DNA of 64,000 nucleotides from Ascochyta rabiei (lineage: Eukaryota; Ascomycota; Dothideomycetes; Pleosporales; Didymellaceae), in the NCBI RefSeq assembly GCF_004011695.2, contig NC_082405.1, positions 1,364,001 through 1,428,000 of the forward strand. Direction: 5' to 3'. The translations under genes and the position numbers were made by a program. Every line of letters starts with the position of its first letter. Positions within the stretch are counted from its first letter, which is position 1. Under the pieces are notes generated by a model. That model did no database searches and had not been told where the DNA came from. It saw nothing but the letters and a program-made list of their open reading frames with translations. Shown here in pieces: positions 30,637-44,840 of this stretch.

Positions 30637-30866
30637 CGGTGGCAAAAGGGTAGGGGTTAGGTAGAGTCTATATGGGGTAGGGGTAGGGGTAGGGTAGGGT
30701 CTATATGGGGTAGGAGTAGGGGTAGAGGTTAGGTAGGGTAGGTGTTGGCGTCTAACTCTTTAACTAAAGCAGGTATTGCAAAACTTTGTAATGCAGAAAT
30801 GTAGAGTAAAGGAAGCGGTTTTAAACAGTCCGTATACTGTAAGATTCTAAGTAAAACTAGTAGAGT
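30637..30866. mobile_element. Fragment (left arm) of the TAGGGG-rich foldback element
   Basis: It begins CGGTGGCAAAAGGGTAGGGG like the complete copy at 60,955. It continues with TAGGGG/TAGGGT minisatellite, then the same unique arm (AACTCTTTAACTAAAGCAG... to ACTAGTAGAGT), with many C-to-T changes. The right half is missing. Confidence 0.75.
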
Positions 30867-31117
30867 GTAAAACAGACTTTACACGCATAAAAGTAACAAT
30901 CTAGTAAACTAATAGATTCGAAAGAAGAGTAGACAAAATAGCAGACCGCGAGCTACAAGAGGGCAGAGAGAGAGACCTACTTATAGTAGTAAGGCCTATA
31001 CTCTCTGTAAGTGAAAGTGAAGGCAAGTAAAGGAAGGTTCTACTAAGGTTAATGGAATCTACTAGTAGGTTGTGACATATACTAGTAAGGTTACCATCTT
31101 ACCTTAGTAGAAGTTCT
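30867..31117. other. Unassigned AT-rich repeat remnant
   Basis: No coding frame is seen. It lies between the foldback fragment and a gypsy fragment and could be the decayed end of either. Confidence 0.3.
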
Positions 31118-32911
31118 AATAGATATACAATATAAGTTATATTAACTAATCCTATTAGTGCCTTATTACTATAGACCTGAAATTAAGTAGAAGTATTTAT
31201 AAATCTAAACAGTATTACTATATACTTAAAATGTTTAAACCTAGTTTAAAAAGTAGTATTCTACTTATCCTCTTTCTTAATTTAGATCTAGTAATATACT
31301 TGGCGTACATCTAGTTTAGTATAGAACTTAGCTTATGCTAGTTATTCTAGTAACTCTATAAATAGAGGTAATAGATAATAGTTCTTAACTATAATCTTGT
31401 CTAGACTTCTATAGTCTACACATAGTCTTAGGTTACTGTCTTTCTTCTTTAAAAAGAGAATAGGCGCTCTTACTAGCGACCTTAAGTGTTATATCTAGCT
31501 ATATGTAGATACTCTACTTAATACTTTCTATATATCCCTAATTCTGTTACAGATAGTATGTATAACAGTTAGTAAGCAGAAGTAGCCCCTTATATAATAT
31601 CTATTACTAAATTATACCCTCTATACTCTAGTAGAACCTAAGTTTTATCCTCTAACCCTAAGTGCGCATATTTGCAATACACTTTTCAAATCTAGTTCTT
31701 TTTTAGCTGTTATTAGGTTATATATACCTACTATGTTTACTATACATATATAAATGTCTACTAAGCGACTTCTTATAGTGTATTTAAACTTTTTAGTATC
31801 TTCTTATACTCTGTTGTTTAATTTAGGAAATTCTCTATACTTCTTCCCTTAAAAGAGCATACATTAGCTTAGATAGCTTAGCTTAGGGTTTGTCTAGTTA
31901 ATCTAGGGTAATCTAATGTATATCTTATATCTTTGTAGATCTGTAACTATAAAGGTATCTGTTTAACCTCCTATCTTCTACAGGAGTTTATAATAGATAT
32001 TTCTACTGTAGTTATTCTGTAGATAGGCAATTCCGCCCTATCTACACCTTTAGCTACTATTTTAGTTAATAGTGTTACCTCTAGATCCAACTTCACTGTT
32101 AGGAGAACTGAATTAAGTTTAGTTGTAATTCTCTATCCATTAAGGCTTTTAAAATGTCTGCACTACCTATAGATAATTCACCTATAGACAGGCATATATG
32201 TTTTAGATACGCTACCTTATAAAGAGAGAAAATCTCTTTCTTTTCCTTTAAGAGATTAATGTAGGCAATAAGAGTAGAAATCAGGTCAAAAGCCCCTTGT
32301 CTTTTCCTAACCTTATCTTAAGTAGGGTCTTTCTAGTTTAACTTTAGTTTTAGGAAGTTAGGGTAGAAATGTTTAATTTCTCTGCACTTAAGACATGCGT
32401 ATTAGCCCTTCTGTACCCTGTCTTAGCCCTTTTTACCCTTTCCTAGCTCCTTACAGAACTTGTTAGACTTAAAAGACTTTTTTAAAGTTTTAAAGCTCTC
32501 TTCTACCCTAGAGTTGTAAAATAGTGCTTCTGTAGTCCTTTGTTAGTTGTCTTACCCTTAGCTAGAGTCGTCTTAGGTAGCTGTTAGCTATAATAGCCTA
32601 GTCTCTAGTTAATAATATTTGCTTAATTCTCTTCCTTTAAAAATATGTCCCTTTATTTAAAAGAAATTAGAAATACGTCTTTTTATATGCTAGGGAGTAG
32701 CGCAGTAATATATTCTAATACCTAGAGCTCTAGTATATGTAAGCTACCTAGTTTGTCCTATAGTAGACGCGTAAAGTCTAACAGATCTATAGGGGACAGT
32801 TATTTCTACTGCTTATATTACTTTAAGGATTTATACACTGCTTACTTGCGTTTAGCTAGCGTTCCTAGAATATCTAGCATAACTATTTCTAGCTCTTACC
32901 ACGTTAGTTCC
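31118..32911 (-). mobile_element. Truncated Ty3/gypsy fragment of family C (part of gag to reverse transcriptase)
   Basis: The reverse complement aligns by eye with element C from about 47,880 (gag) to about 49,690 (reverse transcriptase). It includes the zinc-knuckle region, the protease region and the RT block preceding the Y-L-D-D site. It has no LTRs and many stops. It is cut off on its right side by the LTR of element B. Confidence 0.8.
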
Positions 32912-33207
32912 TGTAACGCACCAGTCACCTAAAGCCTTGTCCAATTCCCCTCTAACTTATCACCAACTCGGTGCCGTTACATCCGTGTTCACCCTACACC
33001 CTAGGCTAGCACTCTAATTCTTTCTAACTCTTATAAGGTATAAAAGGTATAAGGTTAACAGGTATAGAGAGCTAATTTTTAAGTATTCTTTTATATAAGA
33101 CCTATAGGAATAGAACAATTCTCTATATAAACTATCCTAGTGCTCCTATATACCTTGTAGCAGATACCTACCCCTTTTAGAGACTTCTATTATCCTACGT
33201 TGTTACA
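32912..33207 (+). repeat. 5' LTR of element B
   Basis: 296 bp with TGTAAC/GTTACA inverted ends. A TATAAAAGG-like box near the middle is shared with the 3' copy at 46,711 and the inverted copy at 62,920-63,216. Confidence 0.9.
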
Positions 33208-33571
33208 TTATACTTAAAAACTTGTCCTAGCTAGTAACAGCCTCTAAATAATATTACAAAATTATTTAGTTATTTTAAGTACTTCTAGATTTAGATCCCT
33301 TACAGTTACAAAATAAGACTAGGTCCTAATTCTTATTTAATATAACAGTTAGGATTCTAAAGACCTCCTAGCAACTAAAGCCTTTAGGTTTAGAATTTCC
33401 TGCAACTTACTGCTCTAGGATTACCTTTAGAAAAAGCTGTATTAGATTGCACTAAGATAAACACTTAGAAATTATTAAGAACCTACCTAAATTAGATTAC
33501 TACTAATGTTAGGTACTACTAACCCTAGTTTAAAGGAACCTATTAGAAGATCTACTAGGATTTAGGCAACT

Positions 33572-36500
33572 ATGCCTCCTAAAGGATTAGTTAATAAACT
33601 ACATGCTAAAAGTAAATTAGATAAGGACTTAGATTAGGATAATCTGCGTATAGAGATAGACTAACTACAGTCTAAAATAGCTAGGCTTTAAGCACAAACC
33701 TCTCTACATAAAGATAATCCTGTGCCTACTACTAAGTTCCTTTAACCAACTTAGAACTTTAGTTCTCTAAGCCCTGTTTATACCCCTAGGTTTAGTAAAC
33801 AAACTCTAACAATTAACAAATTAAGTAATAGCAAAGAACCTACCTTTAAACAGTAGCAAGCCTTAATTTGCTACTAACTTAATATTAATTTAGATTACTA
33901 TCCTATAGAGAGAGCCTATATAGCTCTAGTATAGGGATACACTTCTAGGCTTACTAAGGAATACCTTAAGCCCTAATACTTGTCTTTTAACTTAGATTAG
34001 TCTTAAAACATTAAGGAAATAATTACACTTTTCTACTCTTATTTTATTACTAGAAACAAGAAAGCTAAGAGTTAGGCTGTGTTTAACTGCCTATAAATAG
34101 GAAAGGATAATACATTTCTAACTTTTAAAGCACAATCCCTAAGTTCTGCTATTTAGGGATAAGTACCTAAGTTAGAATAGTTTCACTACCTGTAGACAAA
34201 GATCACTCTAGCCCTCTAATGTCTAAATCTAGGATTTAAAAGACAGTAGAATAACTTGTTTAAACTTATAGTAGAGCACTTAACAGCATATAATATAGAA
34301 AGAAAACAGAACCCTATCTATACCCTACCCAACACTATCTTAACTAAGACCTAACCCTAAACAGTTAAGGTTTAGCCTTGTTCTAATAACCTACTTCTAA
34401 TCTCACCTACCCCTAGCATTTAGAAGCCTTTAACATCTACTCTACCTCTACCTAGGACTACCCCCTAAATCACACCTATAAGAGAGCTAACTCTAGGCAA
34501 CTGTTACAACTATAGTAAGGCAGGTTATTTTACAAAAGAATGTACTAGTCCTTAAATTTAAGAAATCTAAGTAGATACTAAAGATTACGTTAATACTAAA
34601 GAAGACTCTAAAGAGGACCTAATACCTAAGGGAAACAATTCTGCCTAGGAGGATAACTTTACCTAGGCCTAAATTAATATAACCTATCTAACCTCTCCTT
34701 ATCTTATTTGTTTAGTAGACCCTATTTTCTTATTCCTTTTATTCTATTAAACTAAGGGCTAGGCATATAACTTAACTCCTTAGTTAACACTAGTGCCTAA
34801 GGATTTTTATTCCTAAACTCTAAAATTGCTTCTTTAGTCTCCTTAGCGCTTAGGACTCCTATCTAAAAGCTACCCTTTAAGATTACTGTTAAAGGATTCT
34901 AAGACTAAATTATAACCCTAGGAAACTAGTATATACAGTTACATCTAATAATTAATAGGCATAAGATCTGTAACTACCTCTTTGTTATTGTTATCCTAGG
35001 ATCTTAGGATTATATTATTAGAATTAAATAGTTAAAACATTTTAAGCTTTAGCTTAATATAGAACAGACTTAGCTTATATAGCTAGTTAAGTATCCTTAG
35101 TTATATAACCCTACCCCTTTATTGTTGATAACCTTTAACTACCCTACACCTTAAGCCTATGTCTTATAGGATATATAACGCAGAGATTACTTATAGGATA
35201 TAGAGGAATATTATTAGAGCTAAAGCCTAAACTATTCTATCTATTAGATTAGAGGAAATTTATAATTACTAAAATCTTAAACTTTAGCATTAGCCCAGAC
35301 CTAAAAGGCTGCTACATTACTTCTAACCTAAGCTACAAATACTTTTACAATTTCTATTAACTCCTTTTACTATTCTATAAAGAAACTATAGAATAAATTC
35401 TTTACTACTAGTCTATATAAGATTAACTACCTTATTAATAACTATCTTAACCTAGATAATCTAGAAAACGCCTACCTTCTAAGAGAGTAATTGCTAGAGA
35501 AATATGCTCTATATACTAAAGTATTTAGCAAAACAGAGTCTAAACCCTTCTAGAATACTGCCCTTATAACTATAAAATTATCTTAGAAGAATAATTACTA
35601 AAATACTACTTGCCCCTGTATAAGCAAAATCCTAAAGAACTTAAGGCTACTAAGAAGTTTGTGTAAGATTAACTTAAATACAGTTAGATTAGACACAGTT
35701 AGAGCCCTTTTACGTTGCTAATACTTAATATTTGCAAGCTAAATAAGAGCCTACGTATTTGCGTTAAATATTACAAACTTAACGCTCTTACTAGGAAAGA
35801 CTCCTATCTAATACCGCGCATAGATAAGCTACTTACCTAACCTTTAAAAGCTAAAATCTTTACTAAGTTTAATATGTAGATCGTCTTTAATAGAATTTAT
35901 ATAGACACTGTGTTAGAAGAGTACACTATATTTTATACCTATTATAGCAGTTATAAGTATAAGGTTCTACTATTTAGATTATGTAATAGACTAGCTACAT
36001 GCTAACAATACATAAATAACATTCTTATTAAATACCTTAATAACTTCTGTATTACGTACCTAGATAATATCCTTATCTACTCTAAAGACCTAGCCGCACA
36101 TAAGCGCTACGTTAAACTAGTATTAGAATATCTCTAATTAGCCAGACTACAAGTAGACATTAAGAAAAGCAAGTTCTACGTTACTTGTACCAAATACCTA
36201 GGATATATCCTAACTAATAAGGGAATTAAAGTAGACTCTAAGAAAGTACAAGCCCTAAGTAATTAGACCCCTCTTACCACTATTACTAGTGTAAAGTCGT
36301 TCTTAGGCTTTACTACGTTCTATTAATAATCTATACCTAAATTTGTATATATAGCTAAGCCCCTTATTACCTTACAAAGCCTAGCAAACCTGTTTAAATA
36401 AACTGCTTAAAGCTAATCTAGTTTTGTAAGCTTAAAAGAGGCACTATTATCTATACCTACTCTTTACTACTTTAACCCTAAGTATAATATAAAGATTAAA

Positions 36501-38500
36501 ACTAATACATCTAATAGAGTTATTGTAGGAGTTATATCCTAACAACACCTAAATAATAAATAGTACCTAGTTGCTTTCTACAGCTAAGTACTCTCTAGTG
36601 CTAATCTTAACTAGGAGATACATAATAAGGAACTATTTGCTATTTTACAAGCATTCTACAAGTAGAGATCTAAACTTACCTCTGCTACAATACAGATCTG
36701 TGTCTACTCTAATTATTAATCCTTAAAATATTTTATAACTACTAAAGTTCTAAACACTTAATAAGTATAATAGGCAGAGGCTCTTGCTCTGTTTAACTTC
36801 CGTATTAAATATAAGTTACCCTAGGAAAAAATAACAAGCATGCTAATATCCTTAGTTAATAAGAGCAGGATCTAGTAAACCTTAAATCTGCCTAGAAAGA
36901 TAACTAATCCTAAGTACTGTTATAACCACAGCAGTTACACAAACAGATTAATTCTAATTTAGCTTAGAAATACCTAGCTAAAACTAACCTAGGTGTATCT
37001 ACTATTTAATTAATGTAACCTGTTATAGACCTAGATTTGCTTAATTTAATCTAATCCCTTATTAAAGAAAATTAGAAATCCTTTAAGTAAGAATGCTTGT
37101 CTCTAGTATTGCTATACCAGATCTATAACAGACTCCTACTCTATTAGTATTAACTATGTATACCAGCTAACTCTACCTTATACACCTACCTAATTAGAAA
37201 GGCCTACAACTAGCTATTAACTGCTTATCCTAGTGCTAAGAAGACTTATTAGCTACTGTTACAACAGTACTACTAGAAGGGGATAAGTGATACTTATAAA
37301 CGCTATATCCAGAATTACATCCCTTATTATTAAGGTTACCTAAGATAGACCTAACTCTACAGATACTTACATCCCTTAATAATACCTAATAAGCTAATAC
37401 AATATCTGTATATTAACTTTAAAGGCTTCCCTAAGAACAAATTAGGCTATAACTAGACTATAGTTATTATTAATTACTTAACCAAATAAGCTATAACAAC
37501 CCTGTGCTATAAAGCAATTACAGTATATAGGATAGCAAACTTGTTTATATAATAGGTATATTAATTTCGACATACCCCTAAAACTATTATAAGTAACTAA
37601 GACCTATTATTTATGTTAACCTTCTGGTTAGAATTCTGCTAGATTATAGGTGTAAAGGTTAAACTATCTACAGCCTATTATAAAGAAACTAACAGCTAAA
37701 CAGAAATTATAAATAAGTATATAGACTAGTAACTTTACCTGTTTATCTTATACCACTAAGATAACTAGTCTAAACTCCTCCTAATTATTAATTATGCCTA
37801 GCTTACTCTGCTATATTCCTTAATTAGAATATTTCCTTACTAAGCTATCTATAGTAGTAAGCCTAAATAGATATAGTATTAGAATAGGGCTAATTTAGAT
37901 ATAAACCTAGTTAAGAAACTTAATTATAAGGATACCTTAGTATTAGCTACCTACATACATAACGCCTAAAAGGTAGCTAAAGAAAACATAGAGAACGCTT
38001 AAGACTGTATGCGCTCTGTAGTTAATAGCTACTATTACCCTATAAACTAGACTGTTAGTAACAAGGTGTATCTTTCTACCTAGAACTTAAAAATAGAGCA
38101 ACTAAGCTAGAAGCTATCTAACAAGTAGGAAGGTCCCTTTAATGTCCTAGAGCAGGTAGGTTACTTATATTGTTTAAAACATCTACTAGGCTTAAAAATA
38201 CATAATATGTTTGCACTAAACATCTTATGTAAGAATCCTAATAACCCCTTACCTAGACAAGAAGCCCTAAAACCTACAGGTATCCCTATCTAAGGCGTAG
38301 AAGAATAGGAAGTTTAAGAAATTTTAGCTAGTAAGATTATCTGCTAAAAGCTCAAGTACTGCGTAAGCTAGGTTAGCTATAACCTAGAGCTAACCTAGTA
38401 TCCTACAAAGAACTTTATAGGAGCTCTACATAAGCTAAGGTTATACTATAATAAGTACCCTAATTAACCTAAGCCTCTAAAGGCACTAACTAAGTAGATT
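33572..38500 (+). pseudogene. gag-pol remnant of element B
   Basis: An ATG at 33,572 starts a Gag-like frame (MPPKGLVNKLHAKSKLD). It runs with TAG/TAA interruptions to a damaged zinc knuckle at about 34,500-34,541 (CYNYSKAGYFTKEC, where Cys, Gly and His of CCHC are mutated by C-to-T or G-to-A changes). The RT active-site block (YLDNILIYS for YLDDILIYS) is at about 36,057-36,085 and the integrase core at about 37,410-37,800. Non-functional. Limits are approximate. Confidence 0.8.
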
Positions 38501-38980
38501 AAAGCGTAGGAAGAAGGCTAGGAGATTTAGTCAGTATAAAGACATCTTAATTTAGAAAAGGGTAAAGGAAACTTATTAAAGCTAAAACGCCTTTAACTGC
38601 GTTGTACATTAGAAAGATAAAAGAAAGAATAAAAGAAAGAACCTTCTTTACTGTACAAATAAGGAAACCCTCTTATAGTCCCTTAATGTTACTTATAACA
38701 GAGTTACTGTTAGCAAGAATATCTAGCTTATTAGCACTACCCTTCTTCTTAGGAGATAGAGCAGGTGCTAGCGTTGCTAACACCTCTCTAACTCTAGTGC
38801 CGTAACAGACTATCTCTTATTACAGCTTAACTACCTCCCTAGTTAACACCCCTACATTCTCTACTAACTCTGCCATCCTCCTCCTCTCTAATACCCTGCC
38901 CTTAGTTTAGCTAATATAGTACTAGTGTAGCATTACGTTAGCAGTAGAGACTCCTTTAAGCTAGGCAGTTACTACCTACC

Positions 38981-39467
38981 TATTACGATCCTGTGCTAGG
39001 GCACGGCACAAACATAAGTACCAGCCAACCAAGACCCCTAACTCCGCTCTGAAGGAACGAACAGTGGAGAAGGACAGAACAGATAGGGATGTTACGTAAC
39101 TGCTTGTTAACAAGCATAACACACGTAACTGCTCGTTAACAAGCATGGTACAATATGCTTGTCCATAAGCACCCTTATGTATTTTATTAGACTAACTCTA
39201 GTTACTTATTAATAAGCACTGTATCTCCTTAGTATATAGTTAGTAGGAACATAACCCTTATAGTTCGTGTTCAACCTTATTAATTAAGTTTGTCTTTAGA
39301 ATCTTAACCTGCTCTTAAACTAGACAGTCTACTCTATACTATTTATTGCACCCTATCTTTATAAGCTTTGCTTAGTTAATAACCCTTACTAATCTAGTAA
39401 CTGTACTTATCCCTAAGAACTAATAGAATTAGTACTTACGGTCTTTAACTAAAGTACAACTTTAATA
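38981..39467 (+). repeat. 5' LTR of element D
   Basis: 487 bp. It begins TATTACGATCC (3' copy TGTTATAATCC) and ends ACTTTAATA (3' copy ACTTCAACA), so both ends show RIP-type transitions. Confidence 0.93.
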
Positions 39468-39484
39468 TTTTGAACACCCCTAAG

Positions 39485-40870
39485 ATGAGTACCTCTACAG
39501 GATCCCGTGCTACCCCTAGCAGCTCTAACATGGACGTCGACGTAGACGCTCCAGTCTACACCTCAGGCATAAACGTTAACAAACCTAACCTTTACTACAG
39601 AGACTGCAGCAAGCTTAATAACTAGCTTATGTAATAGGACCTCTTCTTTACCTTCTAAGGCAAGAAGGTTCCTAAGATTAAACAAGTAGTCCTTGCAGCT
39701 AGCTACATGCGTAGTAAAGCGTTTACCTAGATTAAGCCCTTTATACAGCAGTACTAAGCTGGCAAAGCCCTAGACAACGTAGATGTATAGATAAGAGACT
39801 TTAACCTATTTAAAGAGAAGATTAAGCCAATCTTCAGAGTTTCTAATAAACCACACATTGCCCGCTGTAACATTTAGAAGATTAAGCAAGACAAGTCAGC
39901 CGCTGACTACGCCGCAGAATTTCAGCAGCTTGCTGCTAACACTGACTGGGACAACACTGCTCTAATCACTATGTTCCGACAGGGATTGAAGCCTAAGGTT
40001 AAGGAAGAACTTATGCGCACCAGCGCAAGCACTAAAACCCTTAACAAGCTTATTAATACTGCTATCAACATTAACGTACAACTCTACGAACTTCAGCAGG
40101 AACTTTAAAACAACCCTAGAGCGCGCACTACCGTCATCGCTACCAACTAACTGCTACTAAGAAACCAGTAGCGTAACAACCTGAACCAAGGACAACAAGG
40201 AGGACGCAATCAGCCAAACACCAGTCGCTGCATCTACAGTAACACACAGAGTGGATACTACAGACCAGAGGCAATAGACCTCTTAAACCTTAACAAGGGA
40301 CCACCCAAGCAATAGAACAAGAAGCCTAGAGGGGGCAAGCAATTAGGAGGCAGCAAGGACTGCTACAACTGTGGCAAACCAGGCCACTTTGCTAGGGACT
40401 GCCAGATAAACAAGGTTCACCACCAGTTAAATGTACTTACCTGTGATCACAATAACACAGAAGCTAGTAAATAAGAAATTCTTACTAATAACATTAGACG
40501 GCTGCTAGAAGACCCAGAGTCTGGTCTAGAGGACGATAACAACTGTATCGTACCTCCAATTCGTGTAGCAACACCCTACCAGAACGCCCAGACAGGCAAA
40601 GAAACAGAATACTACTCTAACAACAACCAGCAATACCACGCAGTAGAATACAAGCAGACCTAGGGCAGCGTCCAAATAGGCAAGAAGTACAATAGACCCT
40701 TCCAGAAACAAGGAACGCGCTACCTTACCCCTAACAGTAGAGAATTAATAGTTACAGAACTAAAACCCTAAAGCGCAAGAAAGGACGACATAGTTAACAA
40801 CATTATAGCCTATAAACAGACAGAAGACGTTGCTGCAGCACGTAAATAAGAACAATTGGCTAGACAGCAC
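39485..40870 (+). pseudogene. gag of element D with stop codons
   Basis: The ATG at 39,485, 17 bp after the LTR, starts MSTSTGSRATPSSSNMDVD. The frame follows a retroelement Gag (AADYAAEFQQLAANTDWD, ALITMFRQGLKPKVKEELM) to an intact-looking zinc knuckle CYNCGKPGHFARDC at about 40,361-40,402. Stops replace Trp and Gln codons. Capsid-like function is lost in this copy. Confidence 0.88.
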
Positions 40871-41879
40871 CAGAAGCGCGAAGACAAAGAAGCATATTAC
40901 TAAATGTGTTAAGAACTTGTCAGCCCTATAGTAGGACCGCCAACAGAAGAATTCACGCCAGAACTCCAAGAGCTTGTTCACTAATTCTGCAAGGAAATTA
41001 ACAACAGTAAACAGTTTGCTAACAACCTAGAAGAAGCTAAAGACCAGCTTTAGTGTAAGTAAGAAACACAGCTTAGCCTAAAACGTATACAGAAGCAAAG
41101 AGAAAAGCTCCTACCAATTAGCCCACAACTACAGTACATCCTAGACTACTAAAACCTAAAACATAGAAACCTTACATGGATGGCATACTCTAAGGACAGA
41201 TGCATAATCTATCACAATAAGAAGCTTAGTACAGGATGGTTCCTGGCACAATAAGGCCTCTGTCGCAACTAATGGTACTAGTGTCACAATAACCTGTGTG
41301 AACTTTATCTTATTAACAAGCGCTAGAAAGCACACTTTCCTGGTACAGATAACCCACAGGCCACAATACAAATGCAGCTAGTAGTTAACAGGAGTTGCTA
41401 CAACGCACACTGGCAGAACTGTCTTAACGCAGACTGCAAAAAGCACCGCACTACTAAGGAATACAAAGGTTTTAGTAACAAGGGGACTTTTTTAGGCCAG
41501 CGCCTACAAGCCCTAGGGATTAATCCATTAATAGTATTAGGACTAATTACCTTATTAAACTACCTATCAAACTAAATAGAGTAGTCTTTTTGGCACTCTT
41601 AGACTTGGGAGCATAAGCGAATTACATATCTAGGACAACAGTGTTCTAAGCTAGACTTAGATTATATCGTAAGAAACACGCTTACTTACTCTAAGTAGCT
41701 AATAGAGAATTAATGCCGGACGAACCGCTGATTATGTTTAAAGTGATAGCAGCACCCCTACAAATACAGGGGCACTATAAGGAAATAAACCTAGACGTCT
41801 TTGTAAAGGCCACACACAACGTTATACTAGGACTTCCCTAGTTATAAAAGTACAACCTAAAGATAGATTAGGCATAAGA

Positions 41880-44840
41880 AAGACTTTTGTTAGAAGGATG
41901 TAAATGCGGCACTAATGCATCTACGCCTACGCAGCGCACGCAGCAGCTGGTAGATAAGAAGGAGATCAACAACGTCTCTTCGACATATAAGACGCGCTAA
42001 GATAGAGCAGTTAACTCTGCAGATACCAAGAGCCCTACAGATCACAAAGCAAGAGTTAAGGAGGAGAAGAGTGCACCTCCTGCCATCCCTGACGTTTACT
42101 GACAGTACGCAGAGATGTTTAGAGAAGAGCTTACAGCAAAAGCCCTGCCTAAGCATAAACCCTGGGATCACAAGATCAAGCTCTAGGAAGGAAAGACACC
42201 AACCTTTAGGCCACTATACTAGTTATTAGAAAAGGAACTTAAAGTACTTTATAAGTATATTAAGGAGAACCTTAAGAAGGGATTTATTAGAAGATTAGAA
42301 TTACCTGCAGGGTACCTAATCATGTTTGTTCCTAAGAAGGATAGCAAGCTACAACCTTATATCAACTTCAGGAAGCTTAATAAAATCACTATTAAGAACC
42401 GCTACCCGCTCCTGAACATCACAGAGTTGCAGGACCAGCTAGCAGGAGCTTAGTACTTTACAGCGTTAGATCTACAAGGCGCGTACAACCTTATACGCAT
42501 AAAGGAAGGAGAAGAATAGAAAACAGCATTTAGAACGCGATACGGACTCTACAAGTACCTAGTTATGCTGTTCAGTCTAACAAACGCACTAGCAACGTGC
42601 CAGGAGTTGATTAACAACGTCCTGAGAGCACATCTCGACAGAACTGTAGTAGCGTACCTAGACGATATCCTAGTGTACTTAAAGACACTAGAAGAGCATA
42701 CAAAACACGTCACAGAAGTGCTAGAATGCCTAAAGTAGGTAGACCTATAGCTTAAACCTAAAAAGTGCAAGTGGCATAAGGAGGAAGTTGAATTCCTAGG
42801 GTACATTGTAGGTTGACACAGAGTCAAGATTAGTCCAATAAAGGTAGAAGTAGTTAAGACTTAGCTAACGCCAAAAACGGTTAAACAGATCTAGGAATTC
42901 TTAGGATTTGTTAACTTTAACTGACGCTTTATTAAGGACTACTCTAAGATCGCAATCCTGCTAACAAAGCTCACGCGGAAGGATACACCATTTAAGTGGG
43001 GACAAGAACAAGACAATACGTTTAAGGCACTTAAGCAAGCCTGTATTGCACCTCCTATATTAATTACGTTTTGCAGCAGCAAACTGATGCGCATAGAGAC
43101 TGACGCCTTAGATCTCGCGTTAGGCGCATGTATCACATAAGAGAAGGATAGACTATAGCACCCTATTGCATACTATTTACGCAAGTTCTTAGGACTAGAA
43201 GAACGCTACAATGTGTACAACAAGGAACTGCTTGCAATTGTATCAGCCCTGGAACATTAGCAACCATACGCAGAAAGCTGCTCCAAACTTACTATCTATA
43301 CTAACCACAAGAACCTGGTATACTTTACTACCACTAAGGTCTTAAACTAACAACAAGTACGTTAGTCTAAGATACTTAGGTAATATAAGTTCAGGATATT
43401 ATATACGCCAGGAAAAGACAATAGTAGAGCTGATGCACTTAGTTAACAACACAACCTTGCTAGAGAAAAAACAATCAACTAGTTCGCAGTTTTAGGAATT
43501 AACAACAATAGATCACTAGGACCATTATAGTAACTTAACAACATAATGCAGATTAAAATTAACTAGCGCATTACATCAGACGTACTAGAAGAACTTCAGG
43601 ACAAAATTATAGCCAATTACCACAATAACCTGCTACACAGACACCCTGGAATTACACGCATAATAGAACTTATTAAACAACACTATAAGTTTAGTAATAT
43701 AAAAGACAAGGTTACTAAGTACATTAAGAACTGTGTTAACTGTCAGTAAAACAAACACAGTACACACGTAAAATACAGAGAAATGCAGGCAATAGAACTG
43801 CTAACAGCACTATAGACGAACATTACGATAGATTTTGTTACATAGCTGCCTATCTTAAGAGACCCTGTTACCAGATACAACTATAACTCAATCTTCGTTA
43901 TAGTCAACAGATTCACCAAGTACGCTAAAATAATACCGTTTTAACATAGTTATACTGCAGAGCAGCTTACACAAGTATTCCTAGATTAACACATAAGGCA
44001 TTACAGCATACCTAAATTAATTATTAGCAACTAAGACAAGCTCTTCACGTCAAATTACTAGACCACGCTCTTGGCAGCAATTGGTACCAAGAAGAAGCTT
44101 TTAACAGCCTATTATCCGCAGACGGATGGACAGACTGAAAGAACAAATCAGACCATAGAAACATACCTACGAATCTACAGCAACCAGCAGCAAGACAACT
44201 AGGTTTTGCTGTTACCTATAGCACAGATTGCATACAACAAAAAATTGTTAGAAAACAGAAGAATTACTGTTCTTTCTAAACCACAGGATACACCCAAATC
44301 TCTTTACCAGAAGTCTGGACACGCCAATTCAGACTGAATCAGCAATATCCTTAGTAGCAAGACTGAAGGAAGTGCATAAAAAGGCACTAGAAAACATTAG
44401 TAAGGCTTAGGAACGAGCAATCTCATATGTTAACCAGAAAAGAAAAACAGCACCTTAGCTGAAAGAGGGGGATAAAGTCTATCTTCTTACAAAAAACCTT
44501 TGCACACAAAGACTAACAAAAAAACTGGACCACGTTAAAGTTAGACCCTTTTTTATTTCTAAGCAGATAAGCTTAGTTAACTACAGACTTGATCTGCTAA
44601 AGGATACAAAGATCTATCTAGTGTTCCACATCTTGCTATTAGAACCAGCTGACCCTAGAACGCCTATCCAGGAAAACTTCCATTATTAAGCTAACAGTAA
44701 AGATAAATAGGAAGTTAAAAAAATAGTAATATATAAGGGAAATAGTAATTAACAAAGGTATCTAGTTAAATGGTTAGGATACCTAGACTTAGAAAACATA
44801 TAGGAACCACCTGCGCACCTTATAAGCTGCTGCTAATTAG
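41880..44840 (+). pseudogene. pol of element D: RT, RNase H, integrase, chromodomain
   Basis: RT blocks include FVPKKDSKLQPYINFRKLNK (about 42,327) and the intact active site YLDDILVY (about 42,655). RNase H lies near 43,080-43,450 (TDALDLALGACI, ending TPGKDNSRADALS). Integrase carries its HHCC finger (about 43,620-43,750), a DFV block, and a [14 protein letters not shown] block (about 44,110). A frame slip near 44,240-44,270 precedes the tail, which ends in a chromodomain-like YLVKWLGYLDLENI-EPPAHL at about 44,757-44,822. Nearly all stops sit at Trp/Gln positions. Confidence 0.9.

Noticed and set aside
38602..38805. 67-codon plus frame inside element B
   Set aside because: Short, in RIP-decayed 3' internal sequence of a retroelement; no similarity recognised.
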